The notes under the pieces: generated by a model | Databases searched by the model: none | What the model was told of the DNA's origin: nothing | The model's input: the letters and a program-made list of their open reading frames with translations, nothing else | DNA from: Paenibacillus sp. PL91 | Lineage (GTDB): Bacteria > Bacillota > Bacilli > Paenibacillales > Paenibacillaceae | NCBI RefSeq assembly: GCF_012935325.2 | Contig: NZ_JABBYG020000001.1 | Location: 1 to 64,000, forward strand | Direction: 5' to 3' | Length of the DNA: 64,000 nucleotides | Translations under genes and position numbers: made by a program | Shown here: positions 27,041 through 35,119 of the stretch, one piece after another | Position numbering within the stretch: position 1 is the first letter of the stretch | Layout of the letters: every line of letters starts with the position of its first letter

Positions 27041-27069
27041 TTGACAATTATAGCATATCGGATTAATCT
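27041..27069 (+). promoter_or_regulatory. Predicted promoter of the VOC gene
   Basis: TTGACA (27041-27046), a 17-base spacer and a weak -10 TAATCT (27064-27069), which is already part of the operator array. Confidence 0.4.
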
Positions 27070-27105
27070 AATGGTGTTAGATTAATCTAACGATGTTAGA
27101 TAAAT
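27062..27105. promoter_or_regulatory. TetR-type operator array
   Basis: The perfect palindrome TTAGATTAATCTAA (27077-27090) is flanked by two 17-base inverted repeats, ATCTAA-N5-TTAGAT at 27066-27082 and 27085-27101, which share its arms. This is a compact multi-site operator for the adjacent TetR-family repressor. Confidence 0.65.
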
Positions 27106-27126
27106 CATTTTAAGGAGAGAAGATAA

Positions 27127-27495
27127 ATGAAACTTAACCACTTGAATTTATGCGTAGACGACTTGCGGGAAGCACGGGACTTCTTTCAGAACTTATTCGC
27201 TTTCCAGCTGTTGGACCAGAAGGGGGACGCGATTGTCGTGATGAATGACGGAGATGGCTTCATTCTCGTACTTAGCAGCCCGAAGGCATTCGGGGGCGAG
27301 AGGCCAACGTATCCAAAAGATTTTCATGTTGGATTCTATGTGGAAACTCAAGCTGAAGTGGATCAAATGTATGACCGTCTCACAGCAGCTCATATTCAAA
27401 TGGAGCATAAGCCAAGAAAAATCAGGGATGGTTATACGCTGTATTTTCGTGCGCTAGACGGAATACTGTTCGAGGTGACTTGCTGTATCCAATAA
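27127..27495 (+). CDS. VOC-family (glyoxalase/dioxygenase-like) protein
   Basis: A 122-residue vicinal-oxygen-chelate protein. Two beta-alpha-beta-beta-beta modules are seen: KLNHLNLCVDDLREARDFFQNLFAF at the N-terminus and DFHVGFYVETQAEVDQMYDRLTAA from about residue 60. Possible metal ligands are H4, and the C-terminal E in GILFEVTC. It is probably a resistance or detoxification protein (bleomycin-resistance or glyoxalase type) under the divergent TetR repressor. Shine-Dalgarno AAGGAGAG lies 8 bases upstream. Confidence 0.85.
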   Translation: MKLNHLNLCVDDLREARDFFQNLFAFQLLDQKGDAIVVMNDGDGFILVLSSPKAFGGERPTYPKDFHVGFYVETQAEVDQMYDRLTAAHIQMEHKPRKIRDGYTLYFRALDGILFEVTCCIQ

Positions 27496-27497
27496 TA

Positions 27498-27561
27498 AAA
27501 AAACGGCAGAGGCTGTCTAAAACATGGGCTTCATGTTCTAAACGTCCGCTGCCTTTTATTA
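27498..27561. terminator. Bidirectional terminator
   Basis: AAAACGGCAG...CTGTCTAAAACATG pairs with CATGTTCTAAACG...CTGCCTTTT around GGCTT, with A/T runs outside both arms. It separates the convergent VOC and aldo-keto reductase genes. Confidence 0.75.
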
Positions 27562-27570
27562 TTTATCGAC

Positions 27571-28404
27571 TTAGAAATTGAAGTTATCTGGGTCCGGGCC
27601 AAAACGGTGATCTCGGTTAAGCGCGCTGATCTGAGCAACTTCCTCTGCTGTTAGAGCAAAGTCGAAAATATCCGCATTTTCCTTCAGGCGAACCGGATTA
27701 ATCGATTTTGGAATCGTAACAACCTCGTTTTGAAGATCCCAGCGAAGCACGATCTGAGCAGGCGATTTGCCGTATTTGGCGCCAATGTCCGAGAGGATGC
27801 TTTGATCTAGATTGCCTTGCATAAGCGGGCTCCAAGCCATCAGCTGAATGTTGTTGCTTTTCGCAAAAGCGTGAAGCTGCTGCTGCGTCAGAAGCGGGTG
27901 ATATTCAACTTGATTGACCATCGGTACAATTTCGCCGGAAGAGATAACATCCTGCAAATGATGGACTTGGAAGTTGCTGACGCCAATAGCGCGTACATAG
28001 CCGTCGCGGTATAGCTTCTCAAGCGCGCGCCAGGTTTCGGTATATTTATCTTTGACAGGCCAATGGATAAGCAGCAAATCAACGACTTCTACGCCGAGCT
28101 TGCGTCTGCTGTCCTCGAATGCCGTAAGCGAGGATTCATAGCCTTGATGCGCATTCCAAATTTTAGTCGTAATGAAAATTTCGTCGCGAGGGATGCCGCT
28201 GTTGCGGATGCCGGCGCCTACGCCTGTTTCATTATTATAAGCTGCTGCCGTATCAATCAGTCTGTAGCCTTCTTCGATAGCAGAGGTAACCGTTCTTTCT
28301 GCTTCGCCGTCATCCTTTACCTTCCATACGCCAAGGCCGAACCATGGCATCTTAACGCCATTGCTTAATGTGGTGGATTCGATTCGTGCATTTGTCATGT
28401 GCAA
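27571..28404 (-). CDS. Aldo/keto reductase
   Basis: A 277-residue AKR-superfamily NADPH oxidoreductase with a TIM barrel. The signature GYRLIDTAAAYNNETGVGAGIRNSGI (about 47-72) contains the catalytic Asp and Tyr; Lys follows in FITTKIWNAHQGY and His in LLLIHWPVKD. The C-terminal IPKSINPVRLKENADIFDF is the usual NADPH-binding end. It resembles the AKR5 group (2,5-diketo-gluconate reductase, YvgN/YtbE methylglyoxal reductases). It could reduce methylglyoxal or lactaldehyde; context with an iron alcohol dehydrogenase supports aldehyde detoxification. Confidence 0.88.
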   Translation of the reverse strand: MHMTNARIESTTLSNGVKMPWFGLGVWKVKDDGEAERTVTSAIEEGYRLIDTAAAYNNETGVGAGIRNSGIPRDEIFITTKIWNAHQGYESSLTAFEDSRRKLGVEVVDLLLIHWPVKDKYTETWRALEKLYRDGYVRAIGVSNFQVHHLQDVISSGEIVPMVNQVEYHPLLTQQQLHAFAKSNNIQLMAWSPLMQGNLDQSILSDIGAKYGKSPAQIVLRWDLQNEVVTIPKSINPVRLKENADIFDFALTAEEVAQISALNRDHRFGPDPDNFNF

Positions 28405-28416
28405 ACGACCTCCAAA

Positions 28417-29583
28417 TTATAATGATAATTCTAAAATGGCTTTAACATCCTGTTTCTCCAGACGCTTAAACGAGCCGATAGCGCCGTAACGAACGGCTTC
28501 CTCAGCCATCCGATCAAGCTTGTCGCTTCCGATCTCAAAGTCGGCAAGACGTGACTCAGCGCCAATGCGAGTGAAAAAATCACGTGTCGCTTGAATGCCT
28601 TCAAGAGCAATCTCCTGATCGGATTTGCCTTCGGGATTTACGCCCCATACGCGAGTCGCATATTGGACGAAGCGATCGATGCGCGCTTCATGCACATATT
28701 TCATCCAGTTCGGGAAAATAACGGCAAGGCCAGCGCCATGCGGGATATCATAGATCGCGCTTACTTCATGCTCAATGCCATGCGAAGCCCAATCGTTGGC
28801 CATGCCAACGCTTATAAGCCCGCCGTTTAATGCCATTGTGCCGCACCACATCAGGTTGGCGCGAGCGGCAGCGTCCTCCGGATTAGCAATAGCGATCTCC
28901 ACATTTTCGATAACCGTTTGCAAAATCGATTCGCAGAAACGCTCCTGGAGCGGCGTGTTTTCGGTTAAGCTGAAATATTGCTCGAACACATGCGACATAA
29001 TGTCGACAGCGCCGTTAACGGTATGATTGCGAGGTACCGTATAGGTAAGCGTCGGATCAAGAATTGAAAATTTAGGATACGTAAAAGGGCTGCCAAAGGC
29101 GCGCTTCAGGTTTTCTTCCCAGTTCGTTATGACGGAGGAGCCGTTCATTTCCGAGCCGGTTGCAGCAAGCGTAAGGATCGTTCCAAGCGGCAGCGCTTTA
29201 TCGATCACGGCCTTGTTGGTGAAGAAATCCCATACATCACCCTCGTAGGGAACGCCTGCGGCAATCGCTTTGGCTGCATCGATAACGCTTCCACCGCCGA
29301 CGGCAAGAATGAAATCCACGCCCTCTTTGCGGCAAATATCGATTCCTTTGTTTACTGTGGATAGGCGAGGATTTGGTTCAATATTAGGAAGCTCGTGCAC
29401 CTTGATGCCAGCTTCGTTAAGAAGGCTTACCGTGTTGTCGTACAAGCCTGTTTTCTTTATGCTTCCTGAGCCATAAACGAGAAGAATCGTTTTACCGTAC
29501 TTGGAGGCTAATTGGCCAACCTGACTTGCGGTGCCTTCGCCAAAGACGATATGGGTAGGATTTACAAATTGAAATGAATTCAT
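28417..29583 (-). CDS. Iron-containing alcohol dehydrogenase (BDH/YqhD type)
   Basis: A 388-residue group III alcohol dehydrogenase. The coenzyme motif ILAVGGGSVIDAAKAIAAGVPY (about 89-110) and metal-binding residues in GAVDIMSHVFEQYF (Asp, His near 190) and DWASHGIEHEVSAIYDIPHGAGLAVIFPNWM (His near 262 and 276) are present. It resembles NADPH-dependent butanol/aldehyde dehydrogenases and probably reduces aldehydes. It is 12 bases upstream of the aldo-keto reductase on the same strand, so the two form an operon. Shine-Dalgarno AGGAGG is upstream of ATG 29583. Confidence 0.9.
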   Translation of the reverse strand: MNSFQFVNPTHIVFGEGTASQVGQLASKYGKTILLVYGSGSIKKTGLYDNTVSLLNEAGIKVHELPNIEPNPRLSTVNKGIDICRKEGVDFILAVGGGSVIDAAKAIAAGVPYEGDVWDFFTNKAVIDKALPLGTILTLAATGSEMNGSSVITNWEENLKRAFGSPFTYPKFSILDPTLTYTVPRNHTVNGAVDIMSHVFEQYFSLTENTPLQERFCESILQTVIENVEIAIANPEDAAARANLMWCGTMALNGGLISVGMANDWASHGIEHEVSAIYDIPHGAGLAVIFPNWMKYVHEARIDRFVQYATRVWGVNPEGKSDQEIALEGIQATRDFFTRIGAESRLADFEIGSDKLDRMAEEAVRYGAIGSFKRLEKQDVKAILELSL

Positions 29584-29714
29584 GACTTACCTCCTAAGGG
29601 TATTTAGGTAACTAGAAAAGCAACTAAACATCTTCAAAGTTATGTATACGCCGTCTATTCTAGTGATATCGAAAATAAATGTCAAGTTCTATTACATTAA
29701 AGCATTGAAAGGAT

Positions 29715-29730
29715 AACTTTTTAGTTATAT
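29715..29730. promoter_or_regulatory. Palindrome before the ArsR-type regulator gene
   Basis: ATAACT-TTTT-AGTTAT lies about 40 bases upstream of the regulator start, in the intergenic region it shares with the divergent alcohol dehydrogenase gene. It may be an autoregulatory operator. Confidence 0.4.
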
Positions 29731-29770
29731 AATGGGTTGCAATTGATAGAAGCGAAGGGGAAGCAGCAAA

Positions 29771-30676
29771 ATGGAAGTCGAAGTCAGCAGTCGCAATATG
29801 AAGTTTCTTGAATGCTTTTCATCTCATACGCGGGTTAAAATGATTGAATTGCTCAGCGTGCAGCCGATGAATATAAAAAGCTTGTCCGAAGCGCTAGATA
29901 TAAAGTCTCCTATAGTAACGCGGCATATTCATATGATGGAGGAGGCAGGCATTGTACGCTGCGAGAGTTTACCGGGAAAACGAGGCATGCAAAAGATTTG
30001 CCACTTGCAGCTTACACAAGCCATGCTTCTATTTAGAGGCGCGCCGGCAGCGGATGAATCGAAACGGTATCTTGTATCGATTCCGGTCGGCCATTATTCA
30101 TCCTGTCAGATCAAGCCCACATGCGGACTAGCAAACGATACCCAAATGATCGGAATGTGCGATGATCCGCGGTATTTTGCCGATCCGGAGCATGTCCAGG
30201 CCAAGGTGCTGTGGTTTGGCTCTGGCTACGTAGAATATCGTATTCCGAATTATATGGTCAATAATGAAACGCCGGAATCGCTGGAAATATCGATGGAAAT
30301 TTGCTCGGAAACACCATGCAGCGTGAATCATCTGCCATCTGATATTGCCTTTTCGTTAAATGGCGTCGGCATCGGAACATGGACGTATCCCGGTGATTTT
30401 GGCAGCACGCGAGGCTTGTATACGCCGGAATGGTGGCACAAAAATATTCAGCATGGCTTGATCAAGACGATCAGGGTTAACGCTCAAGGCTCCTATATTG
30501 ATGGTATACAAGTTTCGAATGTCACCATCGATCAGCTGATGCTGGCATATGACAAAGAAATTTTGTTCCGCATTTCATGCAGCGCGACGGCCAAAAACTG
30601 CGGCGGCGTCACGCTGTTCGGCAAAGGCTTCGGCAATTACAATCAAGATATTGAAATGACGCTCCGCTGTCATTAG
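29771..30676 (+). CDS. ArsR-type helix-turn-helix regulator with large C-terminal domain
   Basis: A 301-residue protein. Residues about 8-90 are a winged helix of the ArsR type (SHTRVKMIELLSVQPMNIKSLSEALDIKSPIVTRHIHMMEEAGIVRCES). The remaining ~200 residues, unusual for ArsR proteins (normally about 100 residues), look beta-rich, with many Cys and aromatic residues (ICSETPCSVNHLPSDIAFSLNGVGIGTWTYPGDFG, GGVTLFGKGFGNYNQDIEM). This could be a jelly-roll, ligand-binding domain; I do not assign a family. It is divergent from the alcohol dehydrogenase operon and close to the rhamnose operon; either could be its target. Shine-Dalgarno AAGGGGAAG lies upstream. Confidence 0.75.
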   Translation: MEVEVSSRNMKFLECFSSHTRVKMIELLSVQPMNIKSLSEALDIKSPIVTRHIHMMEEAGIVRCESLPGKRGMQKICHLQLTQAMLLFRGAPAADESKRYLVSIPVGHYSSCQIKPTCGLANDTQMIGMCDDPRYFADPEHVQAKVLWFGSGYVEYRIPNYMVNNETPESLEISMEICSETPCSVNHLPSDIAFSLNGVGIGTWTYPGDFGSTRGLYTPEWWHKNIQHGLIKTIRVNAQGSYIDGIQVSNVTIDQLMLAYDKEILFRISCSATAKNCGGVTLFGKGFGNYNQDIEMTLRCH

Positions 30677-30688
30677 AGCAGGATTGGG

Positions 30689-30727
30689 GCTCCGCAGGGT
30701 CAATGTGACCTTGCGGAGCTTTTTTTG
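30689..30727 (+). terminator. Terminator of the ArsR-type gene
   Basis: GCTCCGCAGGGTCA and TGACCTTGCGGAGC around an ATG loop, followed by seven T. Confidence 0.9.
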
Positions 30728-30860
30728 TCTTTAGGTTTTTCGATCGATCCCTCCATCCCTCGATCCCTCGATCAATAGTTCGTACCATTGTTTGTTCTAT
30801 CAATTGTTAAGTCGTTCGAGCGAGCGTTCGTTTGATTGTTTTACTGCTGCTTTCGCTGTT
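30728..30860. repeat. Simple-sequence tract with CGATCCCT-like short repeats
   Basis: Bases 30741-30775 consist of degenerate 7-8 base repeats (CGATCGATCC, CTCCATCCCT, CGATCCCTCGATC), followed by GTTCGAGCGAGCGTTCG and a T-rich tract. No gene is seen. Confidence 0.5.
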
Positions 30861-30916
30861 GCTGTTTTTGTTATATTTGTTGTTTTACGTCTAGCATTGA
30901 AGGAAGCTCCGCCTTA

Positions 30917-31152
30917 CGTTGCGCTTAATGCAACAGAAACCTGACATGAAGCGTGGATTGAGCAGCTACATTGCAGAAATGCATTAGAAAGAGTCTCTTT
31001 TGAGGTGAATACTAGATAATCGGATCATTCTGTTGCACAAACTGCAACGTAGCCGAAGGAGAGGGGGCTATGGAGAGAATTCTATTGTAAAAACTGCAAA
31101 TACCCAAGCGATAGTTGGGTAGTTCTAGAAATACAAAGTGCAACAGAAACTA
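30917..31152. repeat. Intergenic palindromic repeat family B, copy 1
   Basis: Several small inverted repeats of GTTGC/GCAAC type (GTTGC-N7-GCAAC at 30918-30934; GTTGCA-N5-TGCAAC near 31032-31048) are embedded in a stretch that matches 41661-41851. The 19 bases GCAACAGAAACCTGACATG are identical at 30930-30948 and 41677-41695, and 30964-30990 matches 41711-41737 with two differences. An open frame at 31115-31336 crosses this region, but nothing supports it as a gene. The rest of 30677-31413 holds no gene. Confidence 0.65.
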
Positions 31153-31352
31153 TCTTTTTTATTTAATAGAAGAGGAAGAACATTGGCAGCATCAGCATTT
31201 GATGGTTATGGGGTTGTCGTCCATCAGCATGCTGAAGGAATGGAATAAGATCCCACAAGGTAGAAGAGGTCTGCTGTTTCATATAGCTGGTCTCTTTTTT
31301 GATTTTATATCTTTTTTCATTTCCGTTTATGTTTGAAATTTATATATTCAAA

Positions 31353-31393
31353 AACAAACAAATATGATAAGATCGATTCAAACAAATACAAAA
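31353..31393. promoter_or_regulatory. Direct CAAACAAATA repeats upstream of the rhamnose operon
   Basis: AACAAACAAATA at 31353-31364 and TCAAACAAATACAAA at 31378-31392 are direct repeats about 25 bases apart, roughly two helical turns. DeoR-family repressors often bind such direct repeats, and the operon encodes one (36623). A TATGAT at 31363-31368 could be the -10. Confidence 0.4.
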
Positions 31394-31413
31394 CATCATT
31401 CGGAGGTATATTC

Positions 31414-33483
31414 ATGGTACAAAGCTTATGGGAAAATGAAAAAGCATCGCAGCTGGAAGGCGGATTAGCTGAGCTCGTTTATCGCTCCAACATTATTGGC
31501 GCAGATCGCCGGGTATGCAATTACGGCGGCGGCAACACGTCTAGCAAAACGACCGTAAAGGACTTCCGCGGCCGCGATGTGGAAGTGATGTACGTCAAAG
31601 GAAGCGGCTCGGATTTGGCTTCGATGAAGGCGGGCAACTTTACCGGCCTGCGTATGGATGATATTCGTCCATTGTTCGAACGCTCTGAAATGCCTGATGA
31701 AGAGATGGTTGCTTATCTTGTCAACTGCATGATCGATTCGAAGCACCCGCGCGCGTCTATCGAAACGCTGCTGCATGCATTTCTTCCTTTTAAGCATGTG
31801 GATCATACACACCCGGATTCTATTATTAGCCTGTGCTGTGCGGATAACGGCAAAGCGCTTGCGAAAGAAATTTTCGGCGACCGCTTCGTATGGGTTCCTT
31901 ATGTTCGTCCCGGCTTCAACCTCTCGAAAATGATTGCTGAAGGCGTTCTGGCTAACCCGAATGCGGAGCTCGTGCTTATGGAGAAGCACGGTCTAGTAAC
32001 ATGGGGCGAGACGAGCGAGGAATGCTACGCGCAAACGATCAAAATCATTTCCGAGGCGGAAGCGTTCATTGAATCCCGCTTTGACGAGGCGTCGCTGTTC
32101 GGTGGCGTGAAATACGAGGTGCTGGAAGCGGATGTGCGCAGAAGCGTTGCTGCACAAGTAATGCCAACCATCCGCGGTGCGGTTAGCGATGCGAAAAAAA
32201 TGATTTTGACCTTTGATGATGAGGCGGATGTGCTTGCTTTCGTAAGTGGACAGGATTCACTGCAATTGTCCCAGGTTGGCGCTGCTTGCCCGGATCATCT
32301 GGTACACACCAAGGTCGTTCCATTATTCATTGACTGGACGCCTAACGCAGAGGATATCGATGGCTTGAAAGCGAAATTGTCTGAAGGAATCGCTGCATAT
32401 AAAGAACAATATAAAGCTTACTTCGAACGCAACAAAAACGAAGGCGACGTCATGTTCGAAGCAGCGCCACGCGTCATTCTTATTCCAGGCATCGGCATGA
32501 TCAATACGGGCAAAAGCTGGGCGATGGCACAGGTTAGCGGCGCGCTTTATCACCGCGCGATCGCGGTTATGCGCGGCGCAACGGCGCTCGGCGATTTTGT
32601 ATCGCTTAGCGAGAACGAATCGTATAACGTGGAATACTGGCCGCTGGAGCTTTACAAATTGTCGCTTGCTCCCGCAGAAACCGAATTTTCACGCAAGGTT
32701 GCCTTCATTACGGGCGGCGCTGGCGGCATCGGCAGCGAAACGGCACGCCGTCTAGTATCGGAAGGCGCGCATGTCGTGCTCGCTGATCTTAATCTTGAAG
32801 GCGCACAGAAGGTAGCTGCTGAAATTAACGAGAAATACGGCGATAACCGCGCGACAGCAGTTAAAATGGATGTGACGAGCGAGGAGCAGGTTGTAGCAGC
32901 TTACGCGGAGACGGCGCTTGCGTACGGCGGCGTTGACATTATCGTCAACAACGCGGGTCTTGCGACTTCGAGCCCGTTCGATGAGACTTCACTTAAGGAA
33001 TGGAACCTGAACATGAACGTGCTCGGTACAGGCTACTTCTTGGTAGCGCGTGAAGCGTTCAAATTGATGAAGCAGCAAAGCATTGGCGGAAACATGGTGT
33101 TCATTGGGTCGAAAAACTCGGTGTACGCAGGTAAAAATGCATCCGCTTATAGCTCTGCCAAAGCGCTGGAAGCCCATTTGGCACGTTGTATCGCAGCTGA
33201 AGGCGGCGAGTTCGGCATTCGAGTGAACACGATTTTGCCGGATGCGATTTTGCAGGGATCGGCGATTTGGAACGGCAGCTGGCGCAATGAGCGTGCAGCG
33301 GCATACGGCATTGAGCCGGATCAGCTGGAAGAATATTACCGTAAGCGCACAACGCTGCTCGTCAACATTTATCCGCGCGACATTGCTGAGGGCATTGCGT
33401 TCTTCGCATCATCCAAAGCGGATAAAACGACTGGCTGCATGCTAACCATTGACGGCGGCGTGCCTGCTGCATTCACTCGATAG
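31414..33483 (+). CDS. rhaEW: Bifunctional rhamnulose-1-phosphate aldolase / L-lactaldehyde dehydrogenase
   Basis: A 689-residue fusion, the same length as B. subtilis YuxG (RhaEW). The N-terminal class II aldolase part (about 1-430) has zinc ligands in HVDHTHPDSIISL and LMEKHGLVTWG; it cleaves L-rhamnulose 1-phosphate to DHAP and L-lactaldehyde. The C-terminal short-chain dehydrogenase part (about 430-689) has the NAD motif FITGGAGGIGSETA, NNAG and the catalytic YSSAKALE; it oxidises lactaldehyde to L-lactate. ATG at 31414 has GGAGG 8 bases upstream, while the longer frame from 31333 has none. It is first gene of the rhamnose operon. CAAACAAATA repeats at 31354-31390 upstream may be regulator sites. 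Confidence 0.95.
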   Translation: MVQSLWENEKASQLEGGLAELVYRSNIIGADRRVCNYGGGNTSSKTTVKDFRGRDVEVMYVKGSGSDLASMKAGNFTGLRMDDIRPLFERSEMPDEEMVAYLVNCMIDSKHPRASIETLLHAFLPFKHVDHTHPDSIISLCCADNGKALAKEIFGDRFVWVPYVRPGFNLSKMIAEGVLANPNAELVLMEKHGLVTWGETSEECYAQTIKIISEAEAFIESRFDEASLFGGVKYEVLEADVRRSVAAQVMPTIRGAVSDAKKMILTFDDEADVLAFVSGQDSLQLSQVGAACPDHLVHTKVVPLFIDWTPNAEDIDGLKAKLSEGIAAYKEQYKAYFERNKNEGDVMFEAAPRVILIPGIGMINTGKSWAMAQVSGALYHRAIAVMRGATALGDFVSLSENESYNVEYWPLELYKLSLAPAETEFSRKVAFITGGAGGIGSETARRLVSEGAHVVLADLNLEGAQKVAAEINEKYGDNRATAVKMDVTSEEQVVAAYAETALAYGGVDIIVNNAGLATSSPFDETSLKEWNLNMNVLGTGYFLVAREAFKLMKQQSIGGNMVFIGSKNSVYAGKNASAYSSAKALEAHLARCIAAEGGEFGIRVNTILPDAILQGSAIWNGSWRNERAAAYGIEPDQLEEYYRKRTTLLVNIYPRDIAEGIAFFASSKADKTTGCMLTIDGGVPAAFTR

Positions 33484-33498
33484 GAGGTTTGATGCGAT

Positions 33499-33870
33499 AT
33501 GTTTCAAGCGCGAGGAGAAAAGTCTTGGTTCATTCCCGATGGCTATATTCCGCCAGATAGCACGGGAGCACTTACCAGCCATGAATCGATATGCGTCCTG
33601 AACTGTTCCTCGGAAGAAGCAACGATTCGTATAACCATATATTTTGAGGATCGCGAGCCAATAGAAGATATTGTGGTTGTTGTACAAGGCAGACGCACGA
33701 ATCATATCCGCACCAGCTCATTGATGAAGGAAGGGGCGTCGATTCCAATCGGCGTTCCTTACGCCATCGAGGTACAGAGCGATATTCCGATCATCGTACA
33801 ATACAGCCGCTTGGACTCTACGCAAGCTGAGAACACGCTGATGTCTACGATGGCTTTTCCAATGAAATAA
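33499..33870 (+). CDS. ASRT-family protein (sensory rhodopsin transducer-like, Pfam PF07100 type)
   Basis: A 123-residue all-beta protein that resembles the Anabaena sensory rhodopsin transducer. Family features are visible in order: GEKSWFIPDGYIP (6-18), SHESICVLNCS (27-37), ATIRITIYFEDREP (41-54), GRRTNHIR (63-70), PYAIEVQSDIPIIVQYSRLD (86-105). No rhodopsin gene is present. A published comparative analysis of the ASRT superfamily proposed small-molecule, probably sugar, binding and noted links to carbohydrate operons. Here it sits between rhaEW and rhamnose isomerase, 15 and 19 bases away, so it belongs to the rhamnose operon. A role as rhamnose-binding regulator or mutarotase substitute is inference; the operon lacks rhaM. 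Confidence 0.8.
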   Translation: MFQARGEKSWFIPDGYIPPDSTGALTSHESICVLNCSSEEATIRITIYFEDREPIEDIVVVVQGRRTNHIRTSSLMKEGASIPIGVPYAIEVQSDIPIIVQYSRLDSTQAENTLMSTMAFPMK

Positions 33871-33898
33871 TGACAATAGATGTGAAAGGGTGTTCAAA

Positions 33899-35119
33899 AT
33901 GTCCGATAAAGCTTATAGGTTATTTGAGGAGCAGCAGCAAGCTAGAGGCATTCATATAGATGATGTAAAAGCAAAATTGAAAGCGCTCAAAATCGAGACA
34001 CCATCATGGGGCTACGGCGATTCCGGTACGCGTTTTAAGGTGTTCCAGAAGGAAGGCGTTCCCCGCAATCCGTTCGAGAAATTCGAGGACGCTGCGCAGG
34101 TGCATAACCTGACGGGTCTTGCGCCATCCGTTGCGATTCACATCCCTTGGGACAAAGTTGACGATTACAGCAAGCTAAGAAGCCATGCAGAGGGCCTTGG
34201 GCTAGCGATTGGAGCGGTCAATCCGAACCTGTTCCAGGATGAGGATTATATGCTCGGAAGCGTTACGAATTCGGATGCCGCTATACGCCGAAAAGCAACC
34301 GATCACCTATTGGAATGCGTAGATATCGCTAAGGAGACAGGCTCGCGTGATTTTAGCTTATGGTTTGCTGACGGCACAAACTACCCAGGTCAAGGCCATA
34401 TTCGCAAGCGCAAAGGCTGGATGCAGGAAGCGTTGACCGAAATGTACAATGCGATGTCGCCTCATATGCGGATGCTGATTGAGTACAAGTGCTTCGAGCC
34501 CGCGTTCTATCACACCGATCTAGCGGATTGGGGCATGGCCTATAATCTGGCGCAAAAGCTTGGGCCGCAAGCCGAAGTGCTTGTTGATACAGGGCATCAC
34601 TTGCCAGGCGCAAATATTGAGCATATTGTCGCTTATTTGATCGACGAGAAACGTCTCGGAGGCTTCCATTTCAATAGCCGCAAATATGCCGATGACGATC
34701 TCATTGTCGGCTCTGTGAATCCTTATGAGCTGTTTTTGATTTTCTATCAAATTCTAAGCGGAGCAAATGACGCAGATGCTGCTATCCGCAGCAATGTAGA
34801 AAATATCGCTTATCTAATTGACCAATCGCATAATATCGAGCAAAAAATTCCTGCGATGCTGCGCTCCGTTCTGAATGTGCAGACGCAATTCGCGAAGGCG
34901 CTGCTTATTAATCATGACGAAGTCAACGAGGCTGCTGAGCGCAATGACGTTTTAGGCGCAGAGGATGCCGTTCGCCGCGCTTTCGAATTTGACGTAACGC
35001 CACTATTGCACGCGATTCGCGAAGAGCAAGGGTTGCCGCTTGATCCGATGAAAGCTTACCTAAGCAGCAGCTACGGCAAAGACATATTGGTGAGGGGCAA
35101 GGGCGGTGCCAGCTGGTGA
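33899..35119 (+). CDS. rhaI: L-rhamnose isomerase (RhaI type)
   Basis: A 406-residue xylose-isomerase-like TIM barrel that converts L-rhamnose to L-rhamnulose. It resembles the Pseudomonas stutzeri RhaI type, not E. coli RhaA: SWGYGDSGTRFKVF, FSLWFADGTNYPGQGHIRKRKGWM, IEYKCFEPAFYHTD (metal ligands Glu and His), VLVDTGHHLPGANIEH and GFHFNSRKYADDDL. A GTG at 33890 overlaps the Shine-Dalgarno AAAGGG (33885-33890); ATG at 33899 is 8 bases after it and is the chosen start. The stop overlaps the GTG start of the kinase gene. Confidence 0.9.
   Translation: MSDKAYRLFEEQQQARGIHIDDVKAKLKALKIETPSWGYGDSGTRFKVFQKEGVPRNPFEKFEDAAQVHNLTGLAPSVAIHIPWDKVDDYSKLRSHAEGLGLAIGAVNPNLFQDEDYMLGSVTNSDAAIRRKATDHLLECVDIAKETGSRDFSLWFADGTNYPGQGHIRKRKGWMQEALTEMYNAMSPHMRMLIEYKCFEPAFYHTDLADWGMAYNLAQKLGPQAEVLVDTGHHLPGANIEHIVAYLIDEKRLGGFHFNSRKYADDDLIVGSVNPYELFLIFYQILSGANDADAAIRSNVENIAYLIDQSHNIEQKIPAMLRSVLNVQTQFAKALLINHDEVNEAAERNDVLGAEDAVRRAFEFDVTPLLHAIREEQGLPLDPMKAYLSSSYGKDILVRGKGGASW

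Noticed and set aside
30741-30775. Possible origin or iteron array
   Set aside because: The CGATCCCT-like units are short and degenerate, without DnaA boxes or a replication gene nearby.
31115-31336. 73-codon open frame before the rhamnose operon
   Set aside because: It runs through repeat family B and the promoter region, with no Shine-Dalgarno and no recognisable protein.
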